A DNA stretch of 64,000 nt from Halomonas sp. S3-1-1 (GTDB taxonomy: Bacteria; Pseudomonadota; Gammaproteobacteria; Pseudomonadales; Halomonadaceae), in assembly GCF_023757625.1 (NCBI RefSeq), contig NZ_JALGBZ010000001.1, forward strand, positions 558,001-622,000, read 5' to 3'. The position numbers and the translations under genes were made by a program. The notes under the pieces were generated by a model. It was not told where the DNA came from, made no database searches, and was given only the letters and a program-made list of their open reading frames with translations. Shown here in pieces: positions 49,201 through 57,642 of the stretch. Every line of letters starts with the position of its first letter. The stretch's first letter is position 1.

Positions 49201-49226
49201 CCTGGCATGATCGCGCGAACGGGTGA
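46206..49226 (+). CDS. FAD and iron-sulfur 2-hydroxyacid dehydrogenase, YdiJ-like fusion
   Basis: A 1006-residue fusion. Residues about 55-270 form an FAD-binding PCMH domain (VLARGGGTSQCGQTVGEALVLD; GGMAGNNSCGSRSIYYGNM). A GlcD-type C-terminal substrate domain follows to about 535, with YAHAGAGTLHVRPIL and GAYSGEHGDGICRGEW. Then come two Cys clusters, GHCRKFDAGTMCPSY and CVSCKGCKRDCPTG (about 652-665), and CCG domains with CCGRTH and SSCCGMAGSFGYE. The layout and size match E. coli YdiJ, a D-2-hydroxyglutarate dehydrogenase-type enzyme. It should oxidise a D-2-hydroxy acid to a 2-oxo acid, which would feed the adjacent aminotransferase. The true substrate is not evident. Confidence 0.9.
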   Translation: MTSLTQPPRSADAKIKPVSEFAARLSREIAGDVLFDHASRGRYSTDASIYQITPVGVVIPRHQEDLTLALDIARDADVPVLARGGGTSQCGQTVGEALVLDTTRWLNQVVEFDEQAQTVVVEPGMVLDHLNAWLKPYGLWFPVDVSTSAQCTIGGMAGNNSCGSRSIYYGNMVHNVLGLDAVLADGSEVSLGFVDQFASRSREQALAEKVRAIADKVGPEIREHFPKVLRRVGGYNLDLFDCQNPIPYDPDHRPNLSHLLVGSEGTLAVSRRIKLRLSPLPEKKVLGVVNFPTFYQAMDLTQHIAKLGPMAVELVDRTMIELSLENPAFRPVIEKALIGRPEAMLLVEFAGADQATLVQKLDELNDLMGELGLGGSVVNMIDASEQKALWNVRKAGLNIMMSMKGDGKPVSFIEDCAVPLEHLAEYTDKLTQVFHRYGTEGTWYAHAGAGTLHVRPILDLRRGGAEKMREIAEHASSLVREYKGAYSGEHGDGICRGEWVAWQFGETVNDAFKEIKALFDPHNRFNPGKIVDTPKMDDERYFRFPTCYDRIPLTPVFDWSAWNVERDPLTGEQSPPGTSGDATHGLAMAVEMCNNNGHCRKFDAGTMCPSYRATLDEKHLTRGRANTLRLVLSGQLGEEGLADDSVKEALDLCVSCKGCKRDCPTGVDMAKFKIEARTARARLKGLSLRDRMVGEMPRYARWAHRLKGVTRTIERIPLIASPLKRSLGLAPQRAFPVFDGNFLAEPHQNARESGQRDVLLFVDTFNNYMESDNARAAKRVLEAAGYHVHLNVQKGQRPLCCGRTHLAAGQFDKAKAEARRTLDYLMPFVQRGVPVVGLEPSCLLTLRDEFLQYGFGDEARALADSAYLFEEFLVKAKAAGELTLSLQPLATSHALLHGHCHQKAFDALRPVEEVLGWIPGLGVETVESSCCGMAGSFGYEAEHFDASMKMAELSLLPAVRGADADTLVVADGTSCRHQIHDGAQRNAIHVARVLEQALSWHDRANG

Positions 49227-49248
49227 CAACAATCAAAAGGAGCCTTGC

Positions 49249-49773
49249 ATGGCCATTTATCAACTGGGTGAGCACAAGCCGGACATTGCCGACGACGTCT
49301 ACGTCGCCGAGACCGCCGACGTGATCGGGCAGGTGACGCTAAAATCCCGCGCCAGCGTTTGGTATCAGGCGGTGCTGCGCGGCGATACCGAGCGGCTGGA
49401 AGTGGGCGAGCAGAGCAACATTCAGGACGGCGCGGTGCTGCACGCCGACCCCGGCTTTCCCTTGACCGTGGGTAACGGCGTGACCGTGGGTCATCAGGCG
49501 ATGTTGCACGGCTGTACGGTGGAGGATGGATGTCTGATCGGCATTCAGGCGGTGATTCTCAACGGCGCGGTGATTGGCGAGAACAGCCTGGTCGGCGCCT
49601 GCGCCTTCGTGAAGGAGGGCGCGATGTTTCCGCCCAATTCATTGATCGTCGGCTCCCCAGCGCGTGTGGTGAAAACCCTGCAGGAAGGCGCGATCGACAA
49701 ACTCCGGCTCAACGCCCAAAGCTACGTCGAGCGCGGCCAGGCGCACGCACAAGAGCTCAAGCGTATCGACTAG
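49249..49773 (+). CDS. gamma-carbonic anhydrase-like hexapeptide protein (YrdA type)
   Basis: A 174-residue left-handed beta-helix protein with hexapeptide repeats and the three metal-binding His of the gamma-carbonic anhydrase family (HADPGFPLTVGNGVTVGHQAMLHGC). AGGAG lies before ATG 49249. It follows the dehydrogenase by 22 bases, so it may be co-transcribed. YrdA-like proteins are widespread and mostly uncharacterised; catalytic activity is unproven. Confidence 0.9.
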   Translation: MAIYQLGEHKPDIADDVYVAETADVIGQVTLKSRASVWYQAVLRGDTERLEVGEQSNIQDGAVLHADPGFPLTVGNGVTVGHQAMLHGCTVEDGCLIGIQAVILNGAVIGENSLVGACAFVKEGAMFPPNSLIVGSPARVVKTLQEGAIDKLRLNAQSYVERGQAHAQELKRID

Positions 49774-49802
49774 CGCTTGATGGCAATCTAAAACGCGCGC
49801 AT

Positions 49803-49829
49803 AAAAAACCACCCCGAAGGGTGGTTTTT
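49803..49829. terminator. bidirectional Rho-independent terminator
   Basis: AAACCACCC-CGAA-GGGTGGTTT with A-run on the left and T-run on the right. It ends the gamma-carbonic anhydrase transcript (plus) and the permease transcript (minus). Confidence 0.9.
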
Positions 49830-49847
49830 CGCTTTAAGTGCATCGCT

Positions 49848-51542
49848 TTATGATAGCAGCGGGTCGGTCAGACCGAGCAGGTAGAACGCGATGAGGCCGA
49901 TGGTGCCGACAAACACCAGGTAGTAGATCGTCGGCAGAATCGTGATGCGGATCGTCGCGCCCTCGCGGCCCAGAAGGCCAACGGTGGCGGAAGCTGCCAC
50001 CACGTTGTGAATGGCGATCATGTTACCCGCCGCGGCGCCAACGGCCTGCAGCGCCACCATCATCGCCGTGGAGATGCCCAGCGTCTGCGCAACGTTGAAC
50101 TGGAACTCCGCCAGCATCAGGTTCGAGACGGTGTTCGAGCCGGCAATGAAGGCCCCCAGTGCGCCCACGGCGGGGGCGAAGAACGGATAGATCCCGCCCA
50201 CGCCGTTGGCGACGGCTTGGGCCATCATGACCGGCATGGACACGAGATCCGCCCCGTTCACGCCGGAGTTGATCAGAATACGCACCATTGGCACGGTGAA
50301 GATCAGCACGAAGCCCGCGCCGAAGATGGTTTTAGTGGACTCCGATACCGCCGCCTTCAACTGGCCACCGTTCATCCTGTGCAGGAAGTAGGTGATCAGC
50401 ACGACGGCCAGAATGATACCGCCAGGCAGGTACAGCGGCTGCACGCCGCCGCTAACACCGGCTTCGCCCAGGATGTCGGTCCAGCTCAGGTTGATCGAGG
50501 TCAGCGCGACACGTAGCGGCTCGATAGTGCGCGAAGCAACCAAAAAAATCGCCAGCAGTACGTAGGGAATCCAGCCTTTGAAGGTCGACATCGGCGCACG
50601 GCCCGCCACGTCGTCGAGTTTGATCTGCAGCTTACCGACCCACTCATCCGGCCAGGAAGTGGTCTCGGGAAAGTCCCAGGTATCCTTGGGTAGCAAAAAG
50701 CCCTTGCGCGCCGCCGGTACCACGATGGCAAGCCCCACCATGGCGCCGATCATCGAGGGAAATTCCGGGCCGAGGAAAACGCCGACCAGCATGTACGGCA
50801 CAACGAAGGAGATACCGGTGAAGATGGCAAACGGGGTGATCGACAGGCCCTCTTTCCAGGACTTGTTGGCGCCGAAGAAACGCACCATCACGGTGACCAG
50901 AATCAGCGGCATCAAAAGTCCGACAATGCCGTGAATAATGGCGACTTCGCTGGTGATCAGACGGAAAAACACCTCCCAAGAGGAGCCGTTGGCGACGAGC
51001 GCGTCGGTGATGCCGTTACGGTCGAGCCCGGTGCCCACGCCCACGATGATTGGTGTACCCACCGCGCCAAAAGAGACCGGCGTGGACTGAAGCATCATGC
51101 CCACGACCACCGCGGCCAGCGCCGGAAAGCCCAGTGCGACCATCAAGGGGGCGGCAACGGCGGCGGGCGTACCAAAGCCCGAGGCGCCTTCGATGAAACA
51201 GCCAAACAGCCACGCCACGATCAGCGCCTGCACGCGGCGGTCCGGGCTGATGCCGGAGAAGCCGTTGCGAATCGCCATGATGCCGCCGGAGTGCTTAAGC
51301 GTGTTGAGCAGCAAAATCGCGCCGAAGATGATCCACAAAAGCCCGGCGGTCTGAATCAGGCCCTGAATGGTCGAGGCGGCCACGCGGGTAAAGCTCATGT
51401 CCCAAGCCGTCAGGCCAATCACGGCAGCGGTGAGAAAGACCAGCGGCATGGCGATTCTGGCGGGTACTTTAAAGCCAATCAGCAAAATACCCGCAAGCAG
51501 TAGCGGCATGAACGCCAGTAATGCAAGTATCGTTTCACTCAT
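49848..51542 (-). CDS. LctP-family L-lactate/glycolate permease
   Basis: A 564-residue permease with about 13-14 helices. It has the LctP family features [52 protein letters not shown] and [21 protein letters not shown]. The family contains LldP (lactate) and GlcA (glycolate) in E. coli, which sequence alone does not separate. A PdhR/GlcC-type box lies upstream at 51662-51677 and a glycolate operon lies 12 kb away, so a GlcA-like role is as likely as lactate uptake. Confidence 0.92.
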   Translation of the reverse strand: MSETILALLAFMPLLLAGILLIGFKVPARIAMPLVFLTAAVIGLTAWDMSFTRVAASTIQGLIQTAGLLWIIFGAILLLNTLKHSGGIMAIRNGFSGISPDRRVQALIVAWLFGCFIEGASGFGTPAAVAAPLMVALGFPALAAVVVGMMLQSTPVSFGAVGTPIIVGVGTGLDRNGITDALVANGSSWEVFFRLITSEVAIIHGIVGLLMPLILVTVMVRFFGANKSWKEGLSITPFAIFTGISFVVPYMLVGVFLGPEFPSMIGAMVGLAIVVPAARKGFLLPKDTWDFPETTSWPDEWVGKLQIKLDDVAGRAPMSTFKGWIPYVLLAIFLVASRTIEPLRVALTSINLSWTDILGEAGVSGGVQPLYLPGGIILAVVLITYFLHRMNGGQLKAAVSESTKTIFGAGFVLIFTVPMVRILINSGVNGADLVSMPVMMAQAVANGVGGIYPFFAPAVGALGAFIAGSNTVSNLMLAEFQFNVAQTLGISTAMMVALQAVGAAAGNMIAIHNVVAASATVGLLGREGATIRITILPTIYYLVFVGTIGLIAFYLLGLTDPLLS

Positions 51543-51661
51543 GGAGGGGAGCCCTTGTTTGTTCGACGGTGCTTTTATGAGTAGTCAATGCTCGGTGCTT
51601 TTGGCGCGCGAGCAGTCCCGACTAACGATACGACCAGCTTAAGGCGCTGACTACATTGGAA

Positions 51662-51677
51662 AATTGGTCTTACCAGT
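51662..51677 (-). promoter_or_regulatory. FadR/PdhR-type operator upstream of the permease
   Basis: AATTGGTCTTACCAGT, 120 bases before the permease start. It is a near-perfect GGT-N3-ACC palindrome with the same CTT centre as the PdhR box of E. coli read on the other strand. The rest of the 350-bp gap to the next gene shows no further clear signal. Confidence 0.7.
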
Positions 51678-51891
51678 CATCGTCCGAGTTTTATGTCGTC
51701 CGGAACCTCGTGTTTTTAAATCAAGTCATTGTTTTTATTAGATCTATCCTCAGAGGCGCCAATGAGAAGTGACGTTTTTCATTAGACTAATAGATAGGGC
51801 GTCGAACAAGCGGTTGGGCAAGCATTAGGGCTTGTTTGTGGCGCGGGGAGCGACCATGCTGAACACGTCGTCTTTCAAGCGAGGTGAACCG

Positions 51892-52584
51892 ATGGATCGT
51901 ATCGTTTATGACCTGTGCGGGCGCGATGAACGCCTGCGTTTTTCGCCTTACTGCTGGCGCGTGCACCTGTCGATGGCGCACAAGGGGCTCGCCTATCGCA
52001 CCGAGCCCTGGCGCTTTCAGCAAAAGGAGAAAATTGCTTTTGCCAATCACGATAAGGTGCCGGTGCTGGTCGACGGCGACACGGTGGTGACCGACAGCTT
52101 CGAGATCATGCGCTATCTGGATAAAACCTACCCGGACGCGCCGTTGCTTGGCGAAGGACAGAGCTACCAGCGCGCGCTCTTTTTCAAACTCTTCGTCGAA
52201 CGCAGCGTTACTCCGGCCCTGTTTCGCATCGTGGTGATGGACTTGCTCGAGGCCATTCACCCCGACGACCGCCAGTATTTTCGTGAAACCCGCGAGGCGA
52301 ACTTCAAGATGCGTCTCGAAGACCTTCACAACCCGACCCAAGGGCGTGAGCAGCTCGACAAGATGTTGGCGCCGGTGAACGCGCTGCTAAAAGAGAGCGC
52401 CTTTCTCGACGGCGACGCACCGGCGGGCGCCGACTACCTGCTGTTTGGAAGTTTCATGTGGGCCCACGTCGTATCACGCGAGGCGCTGTTCGACGAGCAC
52501 CAGCCCATCTCCCGGTGGTTCGAGAAAATGCTGGCCATTCATGACGGTATGGCAGGCCAAGCACCCACGGTGCGCGAGGTATAG
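51892..52584 (+). CDS. glutathione S-transferase family protein
   Basis: A 230-residue two-domain protein. The N-terminal thioredoxin-like domain has FSPYCWRVHLSMAHKGL and the cis-Pro loop KVPVLVDGD followed by VTDSFEIMRYLDKTYP, where glutathione is held. An all-helical C-terminal domain follows. The N-terminus resembles beta-etherase (LigE/LigF-like) glutathione transferases. AGGTG precedes ATG 51892. No neighbour suggests a substrate. Confidence 0.88.
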   Translation: MDRIVYDLCGRDERLRFSPYCWRVHLSMAHKGLAYRTEPWRFQQKEKIAFANHDKVPVLVDGDTVVTDSFEIMRYLDKTYPDAPLLGEGQSYQRALFFKLFVERSVTPALFRIVVMDLLEAIHPDDRQYFRETREANFKMRLEDLHNPTQGREQLDKMLAPVNALLKESAFLDGDAPAGADYLLFGSFMWAHVVSREALFDEHQPISRWFEKMLAIHDGMAGQAPTVREV

Positions 52585-52735
52585 GTCATATCCAAACGGT
52601 AAAATGGTGCAGTGCGGCAAAAATCATGTTGCGCTGCACAAAAAGCGCTGCTAGCTTAAGGGGACACAAGGCAAATGCTTTGGTATCGACCGCCCCACAT
52701 GCGCGTCGAATCGCTAACTGGCAGGAGGTTACGTG

Positions 52736-53092
52736 ATGGATAGGACCGCAGAGAACACCAAGCAGCAGTTCGAGTCGATTTTTGTCTCGCCCATGCGCTC
52801 ATACACCCTGGCGGCGCTCGATTACTACGAGCGTCTCGTCGGCGCCCAGATGGATGCCGCTCGTGCCTACTCGGACATGAGTCTCGCTCAAGCGCGTACC
52901 TGGCTTGACGTGAAGGACGCCGAAGGTTTCAAGCGTGCGATGCAGTCCCAGCAGAAAACCGCGTCTGACTTCATGGAGCGCGTCAAGGGCGACTCCGAGA
53001 AAGTCACTTCGATCGGTCAGGACTTCATGCAGGACAGCCAGAAAATGGCCGAAGAGCAGACCCAGAAAGCCGCTGATACCATCAGCCGGTAA
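52736..53092 (+). CDS. phasin family protein
   Basis: A 118-residue mostly helical protein of the phasin_2 pattern (FVSPMRSYTLAALDYYERLVGAQMDAARAYSDMSLAQARTWLDVKDAEGFKRAMQSQQ). Phasins coat polyhydroxyalkanoate granules; Halomonas species make such granules. AGGAGG lies seven bases before ATG 52736 (a GTG three bases earlier is less well spaced). No polymer synthase gene is in the window. Confidence 0.85.
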   Translation: MDRTAENTKQQFESIFVSPMRSYTLAALDYYERLVGAQMDAARAYSDMSLAQARTWLDVKDAEGFKRAMQSQQKTASDFMERVKGDSEKVTSIGQDFMQDSQKMAEEQTQKAADTISR

Positions 53093-53110
53093 TCACTCCG
53101 ATCGCTTTCG

Positions 53111-53137
53111 AAGCCGCGCCCTCGGGTGCGGCTTTTT
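53111..53137 (+). terminator. Rho-independent terminator of the phasin gene
   Basis: AAGCCGCGCC-CTC-GGGTGCGGCTT with one G-T pair, followed by TTTTT. It begins 18 bases after the phasin stop. Confidence 0.85.
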
Positions 53138-53165
53138 CGTGGGCGAAACAAACGTAAAAGGCGCC

Positions 53166-53711
53166 TCAGGTTTCGCTTTTGGCGATCAGACGAAAGCGCG
53201 CGATATGGGCGATCTGCTCGACGGCAGTTTCCCGCTCCTCGTCTGGCGTATTGTTGAGCCGCGTTTCAAACGCCGCCAAAATGTCGTGGCGGTCGAGACC
53301 CTTGACCGCAATCACGAACGGAAAGCCGAACTTCTCAAGATAAGCGCCGTTTAAGGACTTAAAGCGCGCCAACTCCTCGACCGAACACTGATCGAGCCCG
53401 GCGCCGGCCTGCTCGCTTTTCGATGCGTCGGTCAATTCATCAGCTAGCGCCGCTTTGCCGGCCAAGTCCGGGTGCGCGCGGATCACCTCGATCTGACGCT
53501 CCCGTGGGGCGGCTCGCAGCACCTCGCTCATCGTTTGCGCAAGCGCGGCCGGATCGTTGTGGCGGGTATCCAGTCCCTGGCGCCAGGCCTGTTCGGCGAT
53601 CCAGGGCGAGTGTTCGAACACGTCGCCGTAGGCCGCTACAAACGCGTCCAGCGAGCATTGGCTGGGAGCCGGGGTGAGCGAATCGAAAGCCTCTTGATGC
53701 GCGTTTGGCAC
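53166..53711 (-). CDS. uraD: OHCU decarboxylase
   Basis: A 181-residue protein of the 2-oxo-4-hydroxy-4-carboxy-5-ureidoimidazoline decarboxylase family, which makes (S)-allantoin in urate breakdown. RAHPDLAGK carries the catalytic His; FEHSPWIAEQAW and YLEKFGFPFVIAVKGLD are conserved. It is divergent from uraH, whose enzyme supplies its substrate. A TTGTATACAA-like site lies between them. Confidence 0.94.
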   Translation of the reverse strand: MPNAHQEAFDSLTPAPSQCSLDAFVAAYGDVFEHSPWIAEQAWRQGLDTRHNDPAALAQTMSEVLRAAPRERQIEVIRAHPDLAGKAALADELTDASKSEQAGAGLDQCSVEELARFKSLNGAYLEKFGFPFVIAVKGLDRHDILAAFETRLNNTPDEERETAVEQIAHIARFRLIAKSET

Positions 53712-53744
53712 GGCGTCTTCTCCTTGGCGTAGAGCGAATGGGCG

Positions 53745-53754
53745 GTGTATACAA
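53745..53754. promoter_or_regulatory. GTGTATACAA palindrome, candidate purine-regulator operator, site 1
   Basis: Nine of ten bases match TTGTATACAA, found again at 63807 and (nine of ten) 63631. It lies between divergent uraD and uraH. Confidence 0.55.
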
Positions 53755-53837
53755 TCGATGGTATCACCACTAAGCTTTGATCAATACAAGGTGTTGACCG
53801 ATAGGTCAAACGCACCGCCGATAACAGGAGAGAGGCT

Positions 53838-54191
53838 ATGGGACGGCTGACGACCCACGTACTGGATACCGCCCGAGGCGCGCCTGGCGCGGGCATCACT
53901 ATCGAGGTGTTTCGGCTTTCCGCCGGCTCTCGCGAGCACTTGGGAAGTGCGGTGACCAATGCCGACGGCCGCTGTGACGGCCCGCTTCTCGAGGGCGAGC
54001 GCTTTCTGGCCGGGGAGTACGAGCTGGTGTTTCACGCCGGCGACTATCTGCGCACCCAAGGGGTCGAGGCCACGGAGCCGCGCTTTCTGGACGTGATTCC
54101 GCTGCGCTTTGGCGTGGCCCGCGCCGACGAACACTACCACGTGCCGCTGCTGCTATCCCCCTATGGCTACTCGACCTATCGCGGCAGCTAA
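53838..54191 (+). CDS. uraH: 5-hydroxyisourate hydrolase
   Basis: A 117-residue transthyretin-like protein that hydrolyses 5-hydroxyisourate. N-terminal [17 protein letters not shown] and the C-terminal [18 protein letters not shown], ending in the diagnostic YRGS, are both present. GGAGAG lies before the ATG. It is followed after 44 bases by a GntR gene, probably in the same transcript. Confidence 0.96.
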   Translation: MGRLTTHVLDTARGAPGAGITIEVFRLSAGSREHLGSAVTNADGRCDGPLLEGERFLAGEYELVFHAGDYLRTQGVEATEPRFLDVIPLRFGVARADEHYHVPLLLSPYGYSTYRGS

Positions 54192-54235
54192 ATACGTTAA
54201 AATCGGCACCCGATTTATTTTTGCAAGGAGAGGCC

Positions 54236-54952
54236 ATGAGCGACGAGCAGGCCGCCATGAAACGCCGCGTGCCCGAAAGCGACGGCGACGCGCGCCACGA
54301 GTCGATTTATCGTGCGGTGAGCGACGCGATCGTCGAGCAGCGCCTAAAGCCTGGTGCGCGCCTTCGCGAGGACGCGCTATCAGAGGTGTTTGGCATCAGC
54401 CGGACCGGCATTCGCAAGATTTTGCAGCGCTTGGCGCTGGAGCAGCTCGTTACCCTGACGCCGCGCCGCGGGGCCAGCGTCACCCGCCCAACCGCGGAAG
54501 AGGCGCGAGACGTGTTCAACGCGCGTCAGCTGGTCGAGTGCGGGCTGATGGCGGACGTGGCCAGGCATATGGCCCCGGCGGATGCCGACGCGCTTCGCAC
54601 CCTAGCCCACCGCGAACGCCAGGCGCTGCGTGAAGGCCAGCAGAGCGTGGCCATTCGCCTCTCGGCAGATTTTCATGTGCAGCTGGCACGCCTTTCCGGC
54701 AACGCCACGCTTGCCGACTTCGTCGAGCGGCTCTGCTCGCGCTCGTCGCTGATTCTGGCGGTGTACGGCCATCGCGGCCATCTGGGCTGCGAGTCCCACG
54801 ACCACGACGACCTGATCGGTTATCTGGAAGAGGGCAAGACCGAGCGTGCCACGGCGTTCATGAGCCGCCATCTGAAAGCGATCGAAGCGTCGCTTTCGAT
54901 GGTGGAAGAAGAGGAGAGCGTACCGGACCTGCGAGAGATTTTTGCCGGTTGA
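54236..54952 (+). CDS. GntR/FCD-family regulator next to urate genes
   Basis: A 238-residue regulator with an N-terminal winged helix (LREDALSEVFGISRTGIRKILQRLALEQLVTLTPRRGASV) and an FCD domain with the metal-binding pattern (LSADFHVQLARLSGN; SHDHDDLIGYLEEG). ATG 54236 has AAGGAG at five bases; an upstream ATG overlaps that site. Position after uraH suggests control of purine breakdown, perhaps as a repressor acting on TTGTATACAA sites. That link is inference. Confidence 0.9.
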   Translation: MSDEQAAMKRRVPESDGDARHESIYRAVSDAIVEQRLKPGARLREDALSEVFGISRTGIRKILQRLALEQLVTLTPRRGASVTRPTAEEARDVFNARQLVECGLMADVARHMAPADADALRTLAHRERQALREGQQSVAIRLSADFHVQLARLSGNATLADFVERLCSRSSLILAVYGHRGHLGCESHDHDDLIGYLEEGKTERATAFMSRHLKAIEASLSMVEEEESVPDLREIFAG

Positions 54953-54981
54953 ACGAGCAAGCGCCGGCGTCGCCAGCAGGC

Positions 54982-55860
54982 TTACATCAGGCTCCAGAAC
55001 GCCTCGACCAGCGGGTTTTTCAGGTTTTTCTTCAACGTAAACAAGCCAATATCGTAGGGTTCAAGCGTTGGCGCCACGTCGAGCACGCGAATGCGCTCCC
55101 TGAGCGGGCTGTTATCAAGCACGATTTTAGGCACCACGCCAATGCCGAATCCCAGGCTTACCATGCTGACGATCGCCTCGTTGCCGGTGACCTGGGCATA
55201 GATACGCGGTGAAATGGCGAGCCTGCGAAACCACTCGTCCACCCGCGCGCGCGATACGCCGCTTTCCGACAAAATCATGGGAATACTCGCCCACTGTTCT
55301 GGCGTGGCCGGCGTGCCGGTGGGGGCGTTCGGCCCGGGCGGCTCCAGCGGCGCAATGAACAGAAGCGGTGAGGTGGCGATCGGCTTGAAGGCCAGCCCCC
55401 GCGGCAGGTGCGCGGGTTTGGCGGCGATGCTTAAATCTTCCTTGCCATCCAGCACGTGGGCGATGGCGTGTTCCGGGTCACCGGTGCGCAGCTTGATCTC
55501 GATCGCCGGGTAGGCGATACGAAAGCGGCGCAAAAGCTCGTGTAGAAAGCTGTAGCTGGCGGTTACCGAGCCATACAGGCTGACCTCACCGCTCAACTCC
55601 CCGGGGTTGTCGGTGAGCTCGTGGCGGATCAAATTCCACTGGCTGCTGGCCTCGCGGGCGTACTCGAGGAATTTCTGGCCTTCCCGGGTCAGCATCACGG
55701 TCCGGTTGTCGCGATTGAAAAGCGCCACGCCGAGCTCGTCTTCCAAATAGCGGATGTTGCGCGAAAGCGCCGAGACGCTCACGAAACACGCCTCGCTTGC
55801 GCGGCCAAAGTGCAGCGTCTCCGCCAGCGCCAGAAACTGTTTGAGGAGTTTGAAGTTCAT
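54982..55860 (-). CDS. ilvY: LysR-family regulator IlvY
   Basis: A 292-residue LysR regulator. The helix-turn-helix is FLALAETLHFGRASEACFVSVSALSRNIRYLEDELG. The sensor domain follows E. coli IlvY closely: LSGEVSLYGSVTASYSFLHELLRRFR, AIEIKLRTGDPEHAI, and YAQVTGNEAIVSMVSLGFGIGVVPKIVLDNSPL. It is divergent from ilvC, the known IlvY target. Start 55860 is where family homology begins. Confidence 0.93.
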   Translation of the reverse strand: MNFKLLKQFLALAETLHFGRASEACFVSVSALSRNIRYLEDELGVALFNRDNRTVMLTREGQKFLEYAREASSQWNLIRHELTDNPGELSGEVSLYGSVTASYSFLHELLRRFRIAYPAIEIKLRTGDPEHAIAHVLDGKEDLSIAAKPAHLPRGLAFKPIATSPLLFIAPLEPPGPNAPTGTPATPEQWASIPMILSESGVSRARVDEWFRRLAISPRIYAQVTGNEAIVSMVSLGFGIGVVPKIVLDNSPLRERIRVLDVAPTLEPYDIGLFTLKKNLKNPLVEAFWSLM

Positions 55861-55943
55861 CGCGCCATCATACCCCCGTTTTGTGAAAAACGGGATGTGC
55901 TGTTGCAAATATATCAATTTAAGAAAGAATCGTTTTTGGGTAG

Positions 55944-55957
55944 ATTGGTCTTACCCA
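55944..55957. promoter_or_regulatory. PdhR-type box upstream of ilvC
   Basis: ATTGGTCTTACCCA is a GGT-N3-ACC palindrome with the same CTT centre as the site at 51662. It lies 94 bases before ilvC in the ilvY-ilvC gap. An IlvY-like TTG-N9-CAA site (TTGCAAATATATCAA) is also present just left of it. Confidence 0.5.
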
Positions 55958-56050
55958 CTCGGCGCTGGCGCTAACAGCGAGCGGCCGGGTCACTTTTCGT
56001 GTCGGTGTGGCTACATCGACCGCGCTTGATCACTTATCGGGATATCCAGA

Positions 56051-57523
56051 ATGGCTAACTATTTCAATACCCTGACGCTTCGCGAACAGCTCGAGCAGCT
56101 CGCCAAATGCCGTTTCATGTACAGCTCTGAATTCGACGAGGGTGTCGAGGCGCTGAAGGGCAAGAAAATGGTCGTCATCGGCTGTGGCGCCCAAGGCCTC
56201 AACCAGGGCTTGAACCTGCGCGACAGCGGCCTGGACGTGGCCTATGCGCTGCGCCCGGACGCCATCGAGCAAAAGCGCCAGTCCTGGAAGAACGCCACGG
56301 AAAATGGCTTCACCGTGGGCACCTACGAAGAGCTGATTCCGACCGCGGACGTGGTCCTGAACCTGACCCCGGACAAGCAGCACACCTCGGTGGTCAACGC
56401 CGTCATGCCGCTGATGAAAGAAGGCGCGTGCCTCTCCTACTCTCACGGTTTCAACATCGTCGAAGAAGGTATGAAGATCCGCGATGACCTGACCGTCATC
56501 ATGGTCGCGCCGAAGTGCCCGGGTTCTGAAGTGCGCGCCGAATACGTGCGTGGTTTCGGCGTACCCACCCTGATCGCCGTTCACGAAGCCAACGACCCGA
56601 AAGGCGAAGGCCTGGCGCTGGCGAAGGCCTACGCTGTGGGCACCGGCGGTCACAAGGCGGGCGTGCTGATGTCCTCGTTCATCGCCGAGGTCAAATCCGA
56701 CCTGATGGGCGAACAGACGATTCTTTGCGGCATGCTGCAGACCGGCTCGATTCTGTGCTTCGACAAAATGATCGAAGAGGGCATCGATCCGGGCTACGCC
56801 TCCAAGCTGATCCAGTACGGCTGGGAAAACATCACCGAGGCGCTCAAGTACGGCGGCGTGACCAACATGCTGGACCGGCTCTCCAACCCGGCCAAGATCA
56901 AGGCGTTCGACCTGGCCGAAGAGCTGAAAGAGATCATGCGTCCGCTCTACAACAAACACCAGGACGACATCATGAGCGGGCACTTCTCGCACACCATGAT
57001 GGAAGACTGGGCCAACGACGACGTCAACCTGCACAAATGGCGCGACGAAACCGCAGAAACCAACTTCGAGAAAACGCCCGCCGGCGACATGGCGATTTCC
57101 GAGCAGGAATACTTCGACAACGGCATCCTGATGGTCGCCATGGTGAAAGCGGGCGTCGAGCTTGCGTTCGAGACCATGACCGCGGCGGGCATCATCGCCG
57201 AGTCCGCCTACTACGAGTCGCTGCACGAAACGCCGCTGATCGCTAACACCATCGCGCGCAAGAAGCTCTACGAGATGAACGCGACGATCTCCGATACCGC
57301 TGAGTACGGCTGCTACCTGTACAACCACGCCTGCGTACCGCTGCTGGCGGATTTCATGAAGGGCATCAAGTCCGACGTGATCGGCAAGGGCCTCGATGTC
57401 GACGATAACGGCGTGGACAACGCGCGCCTGATCGACGTCAACGAAGCGCTGCGTGCCCACCCGGTCGAAGCCGTTGGCGCCGTGCTGCGTGGCCACATGG
57501 CCGACATGAAGAAGATCGTTTAA
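56051..57523 (+). CDS. ilvC: ketol-acid reductoisomerase, class II
   Basis: A 490-residue enzyme of the long (class II) form found in enterics and Halomonas-like bacteria. The nucleotide site [20 protein letters not shown] is followed by AYALRP and the duplicated C-terminal domain. It converts acetolactate to dihydroxyisovalerate in valine/leucine/isoleucine synthesis, using NADPH. Divergent ilvY lies 190 bases away. A strong terminator follows. Confidence 0.97.
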   Translation: MANYFNTLTLREQLEQLAKCRFMYSSEFDEGVEALKGKKMVVIGCGAQGLNQGLNLRDSGLDVAYALRPDAIEQKRQSWKNATENGFTVGTYEELIPTADVVLNLTPDKQHTSVVNAVMPLMKEGACLSYSHGFNIVEEGMKIRDDLTVIMVAPKCPGSEVRAEYVRGFGVPTLIAVHEANDPKGEGLALAKAYAVGTGGHKAGVLMSSFIAEVKSDLMGEQTILCGMLQTGSILCFDKMIEEGIDPGYASKLIQYGWENITEALKYGGVTNMLDRLSNPAKIKAFDLAEELKEIMRPLYNKHQDDIMSGHFSHTMMEDWANDDVNLHKWRDETAETNFEKTPAGDMAISEQEYFDNGILMVAMVKAGVELAFETMTAAGIIAESAYYESLHETPLIANTIARKKLYEMNATISDTAEYGCYLYNHACVPLLADFMKGIKSDVIGKGLDVDDNGVDNARLIDVNEALRAHPVEAVGAVLRGHMADMKKIV

Positions 57524-57550
57524 CCCCGGGTTAAGCGTTCGTTAGTCGAG

Positions 57551-57588
57551 AAAAGCCGGGCTATCTTTTTGATACGCCCGGCTTTTTT
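57551..57588 (+). terminator. Rho-independent terminator of ilvC
   Basis: AAGCCGGGC and GCCCGGCTT pair perfectly around a 14-base loop, followed by TTTTTT. It begins 28 bases after the stop. Confidence 0.88.
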
Positions 57589-57642
57589 GTCGCTGAATAT
57601 GTCAACTCGGACTTTGTTTTCCACTCAATAAGGAATACGTTC

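Noticed and set aside
44969..49226. Beta-hydroxyaspartate cycle genes
   Set aside because: Only the aminotransferase fits; the aldolase, dehydratase and iminosuccinate reductase genes of that cycle are not present.
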